Shown: positions 11,664 to 21,953 of the stretch, piece by piece
Layout: the number at the start of each line of letters is the position of its first letter
Numbering within the stretch: the first letter of the stretch is position 1
DNA from: Polycladomyces subterraneus
Lineage (GTDB): Bacteria > Bacillota > Bacilli > Thermoactinomycetales > JIR-001
Reading direction: 5' to 3'
Assembly: GCF_030433435.1 (NCBI RefSeq)
Contig: NZ_JANRHH010000031.1
Location: 1 to 64,000, forward strand
Length of the DNA stretch: 64,000 nt
Notes under the pieces: model-generated
Databases searched by the model: none
What the model was told of the DNA's origin: nothing
Seen by the model: the letters and a program-made list of their open reading frames with translations, nothing else
Made by a program: the position numbers and the translations under genes

Positions 11664-11700
11664 ATTAACGTTGACGTAAACGTTAATTTGTCGGTACAAT
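11664..11700 (+). promoter_or_regulatory. promoter and palindromic operator of the merR-MFS operon
   Basis: ATTAACGTT-N6-AACGTTAAT is a perfect 9-bp inverted repeat (11664-11687) overlapping a -35 TTGACG at 11671. The -10 TACAAT is at 11695, with an 18-bp spacer. A palindrome over a slightly long spacer is typical of promoters controlled by MerR-family proteins, so the regulator encoded just downstream probably controls itself and the transporter here. Confidence 0.7.
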
Positions 11701-11727
11701 GAATATCAATTGAAGAGGTGACCTGCC

Positions 11728-12159
11728 ATGGCTTGGCTCAAAATTGAAGATGTAGCAAGGAAAACGGGATTAACAAAGCGAGCGATCCGTTATTACGAGG
11801 AGATTGGGCTGTTTCAGCCCAGCCAGCGCAGTGGCAGCGGATACCGCCTCTATACGGACGAAGATGTCCAAGAGCTGAAACGCGTGGTGGACATCAAGGA
11901 GGTACTGGGATTTTCGTTACAAGAAATCCAGCAGTTTTTGGAGCTGGGCAAACGCATTGAGGCATATCGTCGGGAATACAGCCAAGCCACGGATCCGACG
12001 ATGAAACGGCAGGATATCAAGGAGATGCGGGAAGCTTTGGAACAGCAATTGGAGATGGTGGAAGCGAAAATGAAGAAGATGGTGGCGTTTCAGCAAGAGG
12101 TGCGAAACATGCTGACCCAGCTCCAGCAGATCGAAGAGAGCAATGGAGAGGGAGGGTGA
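11728..12159 (+). CDS. MerR-family transcriptional regulator
   Basis: 143 aa. An N-terminal winged helix-turn-helix (IEDVARKTGLTKRAIRYYEE, residues 5-24) with the MerR wing (SGYRLYTDEDVQELKRV) is followed by a long dimerisation coiled coil (about 80-135). The C-terminal effector domain is short and has no cysteine cluster, so a metal sensor is unlikely. The RBS AAGAGGTG precedes the ATG. Its stop overlaps the start of the MFS gene (GTGA), so the two are co-expressed, and a small hydrophobic drug-like ligand is a reasonable guess. Confidence 0.9.
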   Translation: MAWLKIEDVARKTGLTKRAIRYYEEIGLFQPSQRSGSGYRLYTDEDVQELKRVVDIKEVLGFSLQEIQQFLELGKRIEAYRREYSQATDPTMKRQDIKEMREALEQQLEMVEAKMKKMVAFQQEVRNMLTQLQQIEESNGEGG

Positions 12160-13334
12160 AAAGCGTGGGCTCGACGATACATGATGAACATGAGCGACGG
12201 GCGAAGCGCGGTATTTTGACAACCTGTTTGGCGGCATTGTTCGGTTTCATGGGGATCGGGGTGGTGGACCCGATTTTGCCGATCATCTCAAAACAGATCG
12301 GCGCGACACACTGGCAGGTGGAAATGCTGTTTACCAGCTATATTTTGATGATGTCGATTATCATGATTCCCAGCGGGATTTTAGCTGCTCGTTGGGGTAG
12401 CAAGCGTATTCTGGTATCTGGACTCTTCCTGGTGGCGGTCTTTGCGTCTGCTTGTGCGATGTCATCCACCATCGGACAATTGATGGCATTTCGTGCTGGG
12501 TGGGGAATGGGCAATGCGATGTTTTTCGCCACATCCATGTCCATCTTGATTGGGATGGCCGCCAACTTGGATCAAGCCATGGGTTATTATGAGGCCGCTT
12601 TGGGCATGGGTATGTCGTGCGGCCCGTTGCTGGGTGGATTGCTCGGTCAGTTTGGGTGGCGTTACCCGTTTATGGCCACCAGTGTCTTGATGCTGTTGGC
12701 ATTTGTACTGACGCTTCTCCTGGTTCAGGAGCCGGCCGGTCAGAAAATCCGAAGCGCCGGGTTCGGCGACTTTGTTTCCGCCCTTACCTATCGGCCCTTT
12801 TTGTTGGTGGGAGTAGCGGCGATGCTGTACTATTACGCCTTTTTCACTGTTTTGGCCTATTCACCTTTGCTGTTGAAACTGGATGCCATCTCTTTGGGGT
12901 TGATTTTTTTTGGATGGGGTGTCGGCTTAGGGATCGGTTCCACTAAGTGGGCGCACGGATTGTTGCATCGTCATTCGCCGATGTGGGTGGTCCGGTTAGG
13001 AGCCGTACTGATGGCGGTCGTACTACTGTTGGTGCTGATGTCGCCCAACAAAGTGATTACGATCGCGGTGATCGTGTTGTCTGGTTTCGTGTCCGGGCTG
13101 AACAACACCGCTTATTCAACACTGGCAATTGAGACGTCCCAAGCCCAACGGAGCATCGCTTCGGGTGCCTACAATTTCATCCGATGGCTGGGTGCCGCCG
13201 TGGCACCCGTGGCGGCCGGATTCGCCTCCACGTACTTTCCGACGGCGCCGTATGCGATTGCGTTGTGCTGTATGTTGGTATGTGCAGGCTTGCTGATGTC
13301 AGCCAAAAGCACGCAGACACCTGTCGCATCCTGA
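12156..13334 (+). CDS. MFS efflux transporter
   Basis: 392 aa with 12 predicted membrane segments. The first-half signatures are GFMGIGVVDPILPIISKQ in TM1 and the motif A-like GILAARWGSKRILVSG in loop 2-3, as in DHA1 drug:H+ antiporters, with a helix-4/5 stretch GMGMSCGPLLGGLLGQ matching motif C of antiporters. It starts with GTG at 12156 overlapping the merR stop. The regulator-pump arrangement suggests inducible export of a toxic compound; the substrate cannot be read from sequence. Confidence 0.88.
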   Translation: MKSVGSTIHDEHERRAKRGILTTCLAALFGFMGIGVVDPILPIISKQIGATHWQVEMLFTSYILMMSIIMIPSGILAARWGSKRILVSGLFLVAVFASACAMSSTIGQLMAFRAGWGMGNAMFFATSMSILIGMAANLDQAMGYYEAALGMGMSCGPLLGGLLGQFGWRYPFMATSVLMLLAFVLTLLLVQEPAGQKIRSAGFGDFVSALTYRPFLLVGVAAMLYYYAFFTVLAYSPLLLKLDAISLGLIFFGWGVGLGIGSTKWAHGLLHRHSPMWVVRLGAVLMAVVLLLVLMSPNKVITIAVIVLSGFVSGLNNTAYSTLAIETSQAQRSIASGAYNFIRWLGAAVAPVAAGFASTYFPTAPYAIALCCMLVCAGLLMSAKSTQTPVAS

Positions 13335-13353
13335 TGAGAATCCGTCTCCATCC

Positions 13354-13390
13354 CAGGCTCCGCTGTCATTTTCCAGCGGAGCCTGTTTCC
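13354..13390 (+). terminator. rho-independent terminator of the merR-MFS operon
   Basis: CAGGCTCCGCTG and CAGCGGAGCCTG form a perfect 12-bp stem with an 8-base loop, followed by TTTCC. Confidence 0.88.
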
Positions 13391-13472
13391 CCTACTTTTA
13401 TGGTAAAATAAACCTTTTTACATTCGCTCATCCTTTACTAAAATAAAGAGGGGCGAATATCAATATAGAAAG

Positions 13473-14957
13473 GTGGGGGAAGACGAGTCGAAGCCCACTG
13501 TTACGGACTCGTCTTTTTACTTTGATATGGTGAATCGGAAAGAACTCAACTTGTTTTCATTGATTGCCATTGTGGTCGGCACGATGGTGGGAGGCGGTGC
13601 GTTCAATCTGCCGAGCGACCTGGCCGTCGCTGCCAACAGTGGCCCTGTTCTTATCGGTTGGCTGATCACCGGGGCCGGGATGATCGCGTTGGCTTTGGTG
13701 TTGCAGAATTTGGCCATGCGCCGTCCCGATCTGGACGGAGGGATCTACAGTTTTGCCCGGGCAGGATTTGGTGAGTTTTTGGGATTCAACAGTGCATGGG
13801 GATACTGGGTGTCAGCGCTGTTGGGCAATGTGGCTTATGCTACCTTGCTGTTCGGCTCGCTCAGTTATTTCTTTCCCATGTTCGGCAAAGGGAACAATCT
13901 CCCCTCCATCGTTTTTGCATCTGTTTTGCTGTGGTTGCTCCACTTCTTGATTCTACGCGGGGTGAGGGAAGCAGCATTTGTGAACCTCATCACGACAATC
14001 GGAAAACTGGTCCCCATTTTCCTGTTTTTGATCCTGATGGTGTTTGCGTTTCACTGGGATGTTTTCGTCCGTGACTTTTGGGGAACGGCTCGGGGTTTCG
14101 ACTGGCCGGTGGTCAAACAACAGGTGAAGGACACCATGCTGGTGACACTGTGGGTGTTTGTCGGGGTAGAAGGTGCCGTCGTGTTGTCCGGACGGGCTAA
14201 GCATCGAAAAGATGTGGGGCGGGCCACCGTCATCGGATTGCTGGGCACGATGGTGATCTACGTTTTGATCTCTGTCCTTGCCATGGGAGCACTCAGTCGC
14301 GGAGCGCTGTCGAAACTGCATGAGCCATCATTGGCGTATGTGTTGGAACACGTGGTCGGACCCTGGGGGGCTGTGATCATCAACTTGGGGTTGGTCATTT
14401 CCCTGTTGGGGGCGATGCTGGGATGGACGCTTCTGGCCGCGGAATTGCCGTATGTCGCAGCAAGAGATGGGATCTTTCCCCGATGGTTGGGCCAAGAAAA
14501 CCGCAACGGCAGTCCGAGTGGGTCGTTGTGGTTGACCAACGGGCTGATTCAACTGTTCATCATCATCGTCCTCTTCTCTGAGTCAACCTATCAGGTGGCG
14601 TATTCATTGGCCAGTGTTGCCATTCTGCTGCCTTACCTGTTTTCGGCGTTGTATCAGATCAAACTGGTATGGACCGGTGAGGGGTATGCTAAAGGCGAAT
14701 CCCGAGGCAAAGATTTGCTGCTTGGGATCGCTGCTGTAATCTACGCATTGTGGCTTGTTTATGCCGCCGGGTTGGATTTTCTTTTGATGACGGCGATTTT
14801 GTATGCGTTGGGCATTTTCTTCTATATTTCCGCCCGCAGGGAAAATGGAAAAAAAGCATTTCGCGGTTGGGAATTGCCGCTTGCGACCGGGATTGTCATC
14901 GCAGCTGGCGTGGCAATCTATCTGATCGCTGTCGGCCAGTTGTCTCCGGCGGGTTGA
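13473..14957 (+). CDS. amino-acid permease (APC superfamily, arginine/ornithine-antiporter-like)
   Basis: 494 aa with about 12-13 membrane segments. TM1 contains the APC signature VVGTMVGGGAFNLPSDL with the unwound Gly-rich segment that binds the substrate alpha-amino group. The order and length fit the basic amino acid/polyamine antiporter group (ArcD/YdgI type). Substrate specificity is inferred from overall resemblance only. The start is uncertain: GTG at 13473 sits directly behind GAAAGG, and ATG at 13527 would delete a hydrophilic leader. It stands alone. Confidence 0.82.
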   Translation: MGEDESKPTVTDSSFYFDMVNRKELNLFSLIAIVVGTMVGGGAFNLPSDLAVAANSGPVLIGWLITGAGMIALALVLQNLAMRRPDLDGGIYSFARAGFGEFLGFNSAWGYWVSALLGNVAYATLLFGSLSYFFPMFGKGNNLPSIVFASVLLWLLHFLILRGVREAAFVNLITTIGKLVPIFLFLILMVFAFHWDVFVRDFWGTARGFDWPVVKQQVKDTMLVTLWVFVGVEGAVVLSGRAKHRKDVGRATVIGLLGTMVIYVLISVLAMGALSRGALSKLHEPSLAYVLEHVVGPWGAVIINLGLVISLLGAMLGWTLLAAELPYVAARDGIFPRWLGQENRNGSPSGSLWLTNGLIQLFIIIVLFSESTYQVAYSLASVAILLPYLFSALYQIKLVWTGEGYAKGESRGKDLLLGIAAVIYALWLVYAAGLDFLLMTAILYALGIFFYISARRENGKKAFRGWELPLATGIVIAAGVAIYLIAVGQLSPAG

Positions 14958-15081
14958 TAGGTTCGTCAACGACTTCTATCATGAACCATTCCTTTACATT
15001 TTGGTAAATCCCATTTTCAACCCAATTGATTAAGAGTATGATAAGGAATGGTGAAGAAATCATGGACAGGAGGAATTGGCG

Positions 15082-15702
15082 TTGTTGTTCAACAGAGCGA
15101 AGGACCGGGTCTTCTACCAAACATTGATCGATGCAGCTGCAAACCTGGTCGAAGCCATGCAACTGTTTCGTGAAAATGTTGAAACCCTGGAAGAGAAAGA
15201 GCAGTTCGCCGAACGGCTTAAAGAGCTGGAAGACAAAGGCGACGATTATACACACCTGATCATCCGGGAATTGAATCAAACCTTCGTGACACCGTTGGAT
15301 CGGGAAGATATCCTGCAGTTGGCGGTCAAGTTGGATGACGTGCTGGACGGTGTCGAAGCGTGCGCATCTCGTTTCGTATATTTTCGCGTGCATCAAACCA
15401 CGCCGTATTTGATACAGTTCGCTGACATCTTGGAGCGTTCGGCCAAGTACTTGCATGAAGCCTTCATCGCACTGGAAAAAAGGGATTTCGCCACGATTCG
15501 TAAACTCTCCGTCGAAATCAACTTGTTGGAAAATGAAGGGGACCGGCTGATGCGGGAAAGTGTGGGTTCGTTGTTTGAAAACCCGACCGACCCGATTGAG
15601 CTGATCAAGATGAAAGAGATTTACGAGAAGCTGGAAGGCGTGACGGACACGACGGAAGACTTGGCGGACGTGATGGAAAGTGTGGTTATGAAGTATGCCT
15701 GA
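15082..15702 (+). CDS. DUF47/PhoU-like protein, partner of phosphate transporter Pit
   Basis: About 206 aa, all-helical, with PhoU-like acidic motifs (LEDKGDDYTHLIIRELN, REDILQLAVKLDDVLDGVE) that bind metal clusters in this family. It overlaps pit by 8 bp, the classical DUF47-pit pair in which this protein modulates low-affinity phosphate uptake. Start choice: AGGAGGA is followed by TTG at 15076 (too close) and TTG at 15082 (8 bases), so 15082 is preferred. Confidence 0.88.
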   Translation: MLFNRAKDRVFYQTLIDAAANLVEAMQLFRENVETLEEKEQFAERLKELEDKGDDYTHLIIRELNQTFVTPLDREDILQLAVKLDDVLDGVEACASRFVYFRVHQTTPYLIQFADILERSAKYLHEAFIALEKRDFATIRKLSVEINLLENEGDRLMRESVGSLFENPTDPIELIKMKEIYEKLEGVTDTTEDLADVMESVVMKYA

Positions 15703-16690
15703 TCCGATGTGGTTAATCGTACTCGTCGTCATTCTCGCACTTATCTTTGATTTTACCAACGGGTGGAATGATTCGGCGAATGCGATTGCAACCGTTGTCG
15801 GCACGCGGACGCTCTCGCCGCTCCAAGCCCTGCTGTTGTCAGCCGCGTTAAACTTGGCCGGGGCATTTTTCTCCACTGCCGTGGCCGAAGCGATCGGGAA
15901 GGACATCGTTGATCCTAATGGCATTACATTACTGGTGATCGTCGCCACTTTGTTGGCGGCCATTTTGTGGAATACGGCCATGACACTGATGGGCTTGCCG
16001 ATCAGCGCATCCCACGCTTTGATCGGGGCATTGGTCGGAGCGGCTATTGCATACAACGGATGGGATGTACTGCGAGTGAAAGGGATTGTCACCATCTTGA
16101 TCGCTCTTCTGGTTTCACCGTTGCTGGGAGGCGTGCTGGGATTTGCCATCATGAAACTGATCCGCCGGGTGTTTGCGGAAACATCGCCTTCCAAAGTGAA
16201 AAAATGGTTCCGCCCGCTGCAAATTGTATCCGCGTCGTTCATGTCGTTCAGTCACGGTACGTCGGATGCACAAAAGGCGATGGGCATCATCACACTCGCC
16301 TTGTTCACCAGCGGACATCTCTCCAAATTAGAGGTTCCGATCTGGGTGATGATAGCCGCCGGTTTGGCCATGGCTATCGGGACGGCGGCCGGTGGGTGGC
16401 GCGTGATTCAGACAATGGGCGCTCGTCTGAGTCGGTTGGAAACTCCTCACGGTTTTTCCGCGGAAACCGCTGCTGCACTGATTTTGACCACGGTGGCCAA
16501 AATCGGCGTCCCGGTCAGCTCCACGCATACGATCACCGGTTCCATCATCGGTGTGGGTGCGGCCGAACGCATTCGCAGTGTGCGTTGGGGCATCGCCGGC
16601 AAGATCATCTACGCTTGGGTGTTGACCCTGCCGGGTACGGCCGTGATGGGCTTTATCCTGTATGAAATTCTGCGGGTGCTGGAACCATAA
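15695..16690 (+). CDS. pit: low-affinity inorganic phosphate transporter Pit
   Basis: 331 aa, about 10 membrane segments. The duplicated PiT signature is seen as FDFTNGWNDSANAIATVVGTR (residues 18-38) and SFSHGTSDAQKAMGI in the second half, with PISASHALIGALVG and PVSSTHTITGSIIG repeats. It imports phosphate (as metal-phosphate) with protons. It is coupled to the upstream DUF47 gene by overlap. Confidence 0.95.
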   Translation: MPDPMWLIVLVVILALIFDFTNGWNDSANAIATVVGTRTLSPLQALLLSAALNLAGAFFSTAVAEAIGKDIVDPNGITLLVIVATLLAAILWNTAMTLMGLPISASHALIGALVGAAIAYNGWDVLRVKGIVTILIALLVSPLLGGVLGFAIMKLIRRVFAETSPSKVKKWFRPLQIVSASFMSFSHGTSDAQKAMGIITLALFTSGHLSKLEVPIWVMIAAGLAMAIGTAAGGWRVIQTMGARLSRLETPHGFSAETAAALILTTVAKIGVPVSSTHTITGSIIGVGAAERIRSVRWGIAGKIIYAWVLTLPGTAVMGFILYEILRVLEP

Positions 16691-16697
16691 TTATCCA

Positions 16698-16728
16698 TAA
16701 AAAAACCGGTCAAGTGACCGGTTTTTTG
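16698..16728. terminator. bidirectional rho-independent terminator
   Basis: ACCGGTCA and TGACCGGT flanked by A7 on the left and T6 on the right make a symmetric terminator for the convergent pit and EamA genes. The stop codon of the EamA gene lies inside the stem. Confidence 0.9.
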
Positions 16729-17642
16729 TTTTCCTTGGACAGTGCGACAACGGTGGCAACGATGCAGATCCCGCCGATGGTCTGCCACACGCCCATCGGC
16801 ACATGCAGCCACACCACCGTAACGATGGCCGCCGCCAGCGGTTCGGCACAGGCCAAGAGGGAGGTTTCCGTCGGCGTGAGATAACGCAGACTGTCCAGAT
16901 ACCAATAGAATGCGAGCAACGTACCGAAAATGACCACAAATCCGACGAGCAACCAAGTGTTACCCGTCCACACTTGCTCCGACGTCTGCCAAAGCGGGTG
17001 CACGATGTTCATTCCCACACCGCCGATCAACATGGCCCAGCCCACGATGACACCAGCCCCCCACCTGCTCAACAATCGGGACGGATACAACGTGTAAAAA
17101 GCGGCGGTGACGGCGGAGCCCAACCCCCAGACAACGGCGGAAAGGGAGATGCTCAACTCGTCCAACCGTCCGTTGGTCACCAGCAATCCGGTTCCCACCA
17201 GTGCGAGCACCACGGCGACGATATCCTTCCGTCCGGGAAGTTGTCGGTTGCGGAGCGCAACGTAGACAGTGACGAAAATGGGGCCCAGGTACTGTAACAG
17301 GGTGGCAGTGGCGGCGTTCCCCGCTTGGATCGCTTCAAAATAGGTGTACTGCACACCTGCCATTCCTAAAAACGAAAAGATCAGCAGTTGGCGTCGATCC
17401 GATTTTTGCTTCCAGACCTGCCACACCTTTTGTTTTTGCACCAAAGCGAAATACAGGAGCAGTAGAATGCCGGAGAGGGACAACCGAAGGGAAACGAGCC
17501 AACCGGGTTGAAATCCTTGGTGCTGAAACAGCCATTGCGCTACCGTACCCGACAATCCCCAACAAGTAGCCCCGGCCAATACCATGGCGAACCCTTTGAG
17601 GCGGTGAAAGGAGGGGGGGACTGCCATTGTTACAGACCGCAT
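16710..17642 (-). CDS. EamA/DMT-family transporter
   Basis: About 310 aa with ten membrane segments in two EamA repeats (first repeat starts GFAMVLAGATCWGLSGTVAQ; second near LSLSAVVWGLGSAVTAAFYT). Members export amino acids or other metabolites; the substrate is not deducible. I prefer ATG 17642 with GAAAGGA seven bases upstream over the in-frame ATG at 17651, which is fused to that site. The gene ends inside the shared terminator. Confidence 0.82.
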   Translation of the reverse strand: MRSVTMAVPPSFHRLKGFAMVLAGATCWGLSGTVAQWLFQHQGFQPGWLVSLRLSLSGILLLLYFALVQKQKVWQVWKQKSDRRQLLIFSFLGMAGVQYTYFEAIQAGNAATATLLQYLGPIFVTVYVALRNRQLPGRKDIVAVVLALVGTGLLVTNGRLDELSISLSAVVWGLGSAVTAAFYTLYPSRLLSRWGAGVIVGWAMLIGGVGMNIVHPLWQTSEQVWTGNTWLLVGFVVIFGTLLAFYWYLDSLRYLTPTETSLLACAEPLAAAIVTVVWLHVPMGVWQTIGGICIVATVVALSKENKKPVT

Positions 17643-17773
17643 TGGATTCATCCTTTCCCGAAAGACGTTTCCCTCCATTTTAACGGGAAAATGAAGAGTT
17701 GGAAATGGGTTCTTGCATCCGTGTTGAGGCGTCTGATACAAGGGATATGTTTTCGCCTTGGTCATCAGACACC

Positions 17774-18709
17774 TTAGACGGCATCGAAAATGTATCCTTC
17801 CAACTCGTTCAGCATCTGCAATAAAGCAGCACGGATTTCAAATTCCTTGCGGGTTTTGGGGAGTGGCATGTCTTCGCAGGTTTCACGCAAGGCGCGGATC
17901 TCCTCCTGGATTGGGTGGAAATCATCCTCACCAGAACGCAATGCTGCAGACATTTTTCTGAGAATTGAGGCCAGCATCTTCCCCTGAACGATCACCTGAT
18001 CCACACGGGAGACGAGAGCAAGCATGTGTTTGATGCGTTCATACTGCTTTTCTTTTTTTTCAAAGTGATGAAACCGGAGGACGTCGTCCGAGGTGATATA
18101 GTTGTCCTCATGCAGGAGCGCTTCTTTTTTTCCTTGTTGAATCAGGTTGTGGATGGTGAGAATTTCCGCACCGTCCCACATATAGTCCTTCTCCTCCAAC
18201 GCACGGGCGAAATGATCGAACACGTTGGCGACCACCAGCTCCAATTGGCGGTGGATGTTGAGGAGTTGTTCCTTGCGGCTCGGCATGTAGAGCCAGTTGA
18301 TGGTAAGTGAAACGGTCATGCCGATGAGGATCAACCAAATTTCATTCAATAAAATGTCCATATCCAGATGGCCGGCGGTATACACGTGAATGGTGACGAC
18401 GGTGCCGAGTAACAAGCCGCGCTCGGTCCTGGTCCGTACCAATATTGGAATTAGAAACAGCAGGATTAAGCCGATGACATAAACATGAAAACCCAGCAAA
18501 CTGAATAGCAAGGTATCCACTGCCAGGGTGAACAACACGGCGATCGTCATTTTTCCGGCTGTGACCACTGTTTCTTTTCGTGTGTTCTTCAAAAGGAGCG
18601 CTGCGACGATCCCGGTGAATTCTGCCAATTTCAAATGAAGGACATCGGCGATGTAAATGGCGAGCACCACAGCAACAACGGTTTTTGCAGTTCGGAATCC
18701 GATTCTCAT
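17774..18709 (-). CDS. aromatic-acid-exporter-type (FUSC/ArAE) membrane protein
   Basis: 311 aa. Residues 1-140 hold about six short hydrophobic segments (GFRTAKTVVAVVLAIYIAD... VSLTINWLYMP). Residues 150-311 are a charged helical cytoplasmic domain. This is the architecture of the ArAE_1/YqjA-like family in Bacillales, thought to be efflux-related membrane proteins. AAAGGATG precedes ATG 18709 at good distance. Transcribed alone. Confidence 0.8.
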   Translation of the reverse strand: MRIGFRTAKTVVAVVLAIYIADVLHLKLAEFTGIVAALLLKNTRKETVVTAGKMTIAVLFTLAVDTLLFSLLGFHVYVIGLILLFLIPILVRTRTERGLLLGTVVTIHVYTAGHLDMDILLNEIWLILIGMTVSLTINWLYMPSRKEQLLNIHRQLELVVANVFDHFARALEEKDYMWDGAEILTIHNLIQQGKKEALLHEDNYITSDDVLRFHHFEKKEKQYERIKHMLALVSRVDQVIVQGKMLASILRKMSAALRSGEDDFHPIQEEIRALRETCEDMPLPKTRKEFEIRAALLQMLNELEGYIFDAV

Positions 18710-18740
18710 GGTTGGCTCATCCTTTTTCCGAAGTGACTAG

Positions 18741-18950
18741 GGCGTGTCTGGCAAATTCTGTCCTATTGCTCTCCCGGTTCGCTCCACCTGCCTCCCATAA
18801 GAAAGTAGGTCATGGCCGCTCCGATCCGGAGCACAGGACGCGGGCAAAGTACGCTTCGTTTCGATTTCATGTTTGCGCTATCCGGGTCTTCGCTCGGTCG
18901 GGCGTGGTGAGTCGCTCACCCGGGAATGCATTTGCTCCTTCCCGGATTCA
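18741..18950 (+). repeat. dispersed intergenic repeat, copy A (MITE-like)
   Basis: This gene-free stretch begins GGCGTGTCTG and shares a run of blocks in the same order and orientation with 51958-52195: a CTCGCTCCA-like block, CCGCTC-GA-CC, AGCACAGG-CGCGGGCAAAGT, TCTTCGCTC and GGGAA-GCATT. No coding potential is seen. The remainder of the gap up to lutC (18951-19041) holds nothing recognisable. Confidence 0.6.
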
Positions 18951-19041
18951 CTCTAAAAGCGAGAGCCGGTGGGCAAATCTCGGTAACCGGCTCCCATGTG
19001 AAAAGTATAGGCAATGGATCCAAGCTGTTCAACGGGTTTCG

Positions 19042-19755
19042 TCAGCGGTCCGTCACGACGATGTAGGTGGCTTTGACGGGTCCGTGTACGCCTACGACTA
19101 GGTTCATCTCAATGTCGGCGCTGTTGCTGGGGCCGGAGATGAAGTTGACACAAGACGGAATCGCTTCCCCCCGTTTAGCCCGATCACGGATCATGCGAGC
19201 AGCTTGCGTCATGCGGGGCACAAGCGTACTCAGGGGAACGATGGCGATAAAGTAACGGGGGAGAAGGCTGACGGAGCGGCCTTTTCCTCCACCGCTCATC
19301 AGGACGACGGTCCCCGACTCGGCCAGTGTGATGTCGCTGATCGAGATGCCCACATCGGCCTGCTCCGCGCGTTCGATATTGGTTTTCCCTTTTTCAGGAT
19401 CCCATATATACACGTCCAACCCGTATGGATTGTCTTGGGTGGTGCATAGGGAAGATAACCCGAACTCGTCAAAACGCGGATCATCCGAACAGATCACGGA
19501 ATTTCCGTTGTAAGAGCGGATCGTTTCCAAGAGTACGTCAGGCAGGGATGGGGATTCCGTTCGCCGAACATCCGTATGAATCATCCGACATTGACGTTCA
19601 AACACTAACAACAGTTCTTCCTGAGTCACATCGGCGAGGGTGCGCCATTGCGGTCCATACTCCCAATGAGAAGGCCGCTTCACCGATTCTGAAATACGGG
19701 GACGTCCCAGTTTCCGGGCGATTCGCTCCAGAAACGCTTCGCGGTTGTGAATCAC
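19042..19755 (-). CDS. lutC: lactate utilization protein LutC
   Basis: 237 aa, LUD domain (about 50-235) with the Gly-rich loop [17 protein letters not shown] and a C-terminal [16 protein letters not shown]. LutC is the third component of the LutABC L-lactate oxidase, a cytoplasmic iron-sulfur complex converting L-lactate to pyruvate. GTG at 19755 overlaps the lutB stop (GTGA), with AGGTGAG five bases before it. Last gene of the operon. Confidence 0.93.
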   Translation of the reverse strand: MIHNREAFLERIARKLGRPRISESVKRPSHWEYGPQWRTLADVTQEELLLVFERQCRMIHTDVRRTESPSLPDVLLETIRSYNGNSVICSDDPRFDEFGLSSLCTTQDNPYGLDVYIWDPEKGKTNIERAEQADVGISISDITLAESGTVVLMSGGGKGRSVSLLPRYFIAIVPLSTLVPRMTQAARMIRDRAKRGEAIPSCVNFISGPSNSADIEMNLVVGVHGPVKATYIVVTDR

Positions 19756-21182
19756 AACTGCTCACCTCGTTTGCGCCGATTTTCGAACCATTCACGGAAG
19801 GTTTCCCGTTTGGGGGAGGGAAGGTCACGAATTGATGTCCACGGTTGGAGCGGTCCCGGACCTTGATGGATGACGCCATCTTCCTCCCAGGGTCGAAGAG
19901 CGGTTCGTGCCAGTTTGGTTCCCCACCGGTACAGACGGGGAGATTCGGACACCATGCCGAACGCCTTCATCGCCAAACGCTCGCCGAGCGGTGATTGCCT
20001 TTCTTCTTCGGCCGTTTTTTGCCGGTGTTGGATCAACAGTTCGTGCAACGGAATTTTCACCGGACACGCTTCCGTACATGCGGCACACAAACTGGACGCG
20101 TAGGGCAGTTCCCGGTAGAGATCTTCGCCGCCCAATAATGGCGAAAGCACGGAGCCGATCGGACCGGAGTAGATGGAACCGTAGGCTTGCCCGCCAATGT
20201 GGCGGTATACGGGGCAAACGTTGAGGCAGGCGCCGCATCGGATGCATTGGAGCACGCTTTGGAATTCGGTGCCCAGGATGTCGGATCGCCCGTTGTCAAC
20301 GATCACCAGGTGAAACTCTTCCGGTCCGTCCGCGTCGCCTGCCGCTTTGGGCCCGGTCAGGCAGTTGATGTAGCTGGTCAGTTTCTGGCCGACGGCGCTA
20401 CGGCAGAGCAATCCCACCATCACCTCCAGCTCCTCCCAAGTGGGTACGATCCGCTCCATCCCCATCACTGCGATGTGGACGGGCGGCAGGGAGGTGACAA
20501 GCCGGCCGTTTCCTTCGTTGGTGACCAAACAGACGGTGCCCGATTCGGCGACGGCGAAGTTGCAGCCGGTGATTCCCACTTCCGCCGTCAAAAAATCGGG
20601 ACGAAGTTGCTGACGGACGAACGCGGTCATCTCTTCGGGCTCAGCGGACCCCGTATATCCCAGCTTTTCCGCGAACACCTGGCGGATCCGTTCCCGGTCC
20701 TTGTGTATGGAGGGCCCCACGATGTGGGAGGGGGGATCATAATCGTCTACTTGCAGGATGTATTCTCCCAGATCCGTTTCCACCACCCGGCAACCGATCG
20801 CTTCCAGGACGGAGTTTAGGCCGATTTCTTCCGTCACCATCGACTTCGATTTGACGATGCGGCGGGCGCCTCGTTTTTGAACGACATCGCGGATGTAGGC
20901 GGTCGCTTCCTCCGCCGTTTGTGCGAAAAAGACATGGCCCCCGAGTGCATGTACCCGGTCGCTCAATTGTTCAAGGTAAAAATCCAGATATTCCAGGGTG
21001 TGACGCCGAATCTCTTCACCCAGCCGTCGCCATTCCTCCCAGTCACCCAATTCCTCAGCTGCACGCAGGCGGCTTGTCTGCATGCGTTCCTGCGCGGCAC
21101 GGACCGCGTTCCGCATAAATTGATCCCGAATTCCTTTGTCCACCCGCCGGTAGAAAACGACGTCTCCAAATTGCAGGCCCAT
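19752..21182 (-). CDS. lutB: lactate utilization iron-sulfur protein LutB
   Basis: 476 aa. A LUD domain (about 60-290) is followed by a 4Fe-4S ferredoxin pair: [15 protein letters not shown] near residue 311 and [13 protein letters not shown] about 50 residues later, and a C-terminal DUF3390-like tail with conserved Pro/Trp. It transfers electrons within LutABC. The ATG at 21182 follows the lutA TAA without a gap, and GGAGGGGAG at the end of lutA is its ribosome-binding site. Confidence 0.95.
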   Translation of the reverse strand: MGLQFGDVVFYRRVDKGIRDQFMRNAVRAAQERMQTSRLRAAEELGDWEEWRRLGEEIRRHTLEYLDFYLEQLSDRVHALGGHVFFAQTAEEATAYIRDVVQKRGARRIVKSKSMVTEEIGLNSVLEAIGCRVVETDLGEYILQVDDYDPPSHIVGPSIHKDRERIRQVFAEKLGYTGSAEPEEMTAFVRQQLRPDFLTAEVGITGCNFAVAESGTVCLVTNEGNGRLVTSLPPVHIAVMGMERIVPTWEELEVMVGLLCRSAVGQKLTSYINCLTGPKAAGDADGPEEFHLVIVDNGRSDILGTEFQSVLQCIRCGACLNVCPVYRHIGGQAYGSIYSGPIGSVLSPLLGGEDLYRELPYASSLCAACTEACPVKIPLHELLIQHRQKTAEEERQSPLGERLAMKAFGMVSESPRLYRWGTKLARTALRPWEEDGVIHQGPGPLQPWTSIRDLPSPKRETFREWFENRRKRGEQL

Positions 21183-21923
21183 TTATCTCCCCTCCTTCTC
21201 CAGACCGGACTGCAACACCTGGGCGATGTGCATGACACGGATCGGTTTTCCCTGACGGTGAATCCGGCCACCCAAATGCATCAGACAGCCGCAATCGGCC
21301 CCGATCAGGACCTCGGCGTCCGTTTCCTCAATGTGCGATACTTTTTCATCGGCCATCTGCTGGGAGATCGGCGCCATCTTCACGGAAAAGGTACCGCCGA
21401 ACCCGCAGCAGTCATGTGCGCAGGGAAGCTCGGCCAGCGACAGTCCCTTGACATGGGCCAACAGCTTCATCGGTGCATCTTTCACCCCAAGCAGGCGGGT
21501 CATGTGACAGGAACGGTGATAGGTGGCTTTGACGGGAAGTGTTGCATCGACATCCTCCACTTCCAGGATTTCTACCAAAAATTGTGTTAATTCATAACTC
21601 TTTTCCGCCAATGCACGTGCTTTTTCCTGCCACTCCCGTTCGTCCTCTCCGGAAAAGAGATGAACATACTCCTTCAACATGGCCGTGCAGGAGCCCGAAG
21701 GGGCCACCACATAATCGGCGTGGGCAAACGTCTCGATCATGTGGCGGGCGGCCTTTTTCGCCTCCCGATGATATCCGCTATTGAAGGCGGGCTGGCCGCA
21801 ACAAGTTTGCGCGACGGGGAAATCCACTTCACAGCCGAGCCGTTCCAACAGCTCCACGGTGGCTCGTCCGACTTCCGGATAAAATACATCGGCCAAACAC
21901 GTGATGAACAACGACACTTTCAT
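21183..21923 (-). CDS. lutA: lactate utilization protein LutA (cysteine-rich CCG domains)
   Basis: 246 aa with two CCG repeats ([11 protein letters not shown] near residue 52, [11 protein letters not shown] near 168), which bind an Fe-S cluster or a flavin-linked site in this family. First gene of lutABC. The start at 21923 gives the family's [19 protein letters not shown], and GGAGTGGAG lies upstream. The open frame continues to 22004, but that part runs through the operator. Confidence 0.94.
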   Translation of the reverse strand: MKVSLFITCLADVFYPEVGRATVELLERLGCEVDFPVAQTCCGQPAFNSGYHREAKKAARHMIETFAHADYVVAPSGSCTAMLKEYVHLFSGEDEREWQEKARALAEKSYELTQFLVEILEVEDVDATLPVKATYHRSCHMTRLLGVKDAPMKLLAHVKGLSLAELPCAHDCCGFGGTFSVKMAPISQQMADEKVSHIEETDAEVLIGADCGCLMHLGGRIHRQGKPIRVMHIAQVLQSGLEKEGR

Positions 21924-21953
21924 GGGAACTCCACTCCTCTCCCTGTTCATCAG

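Noticed and set aside
14896-16242. 448-codon open frame on the minus strand
   Set aside because: Antisense to the DUF47 and pit genes, whose motifs are unambiguous.
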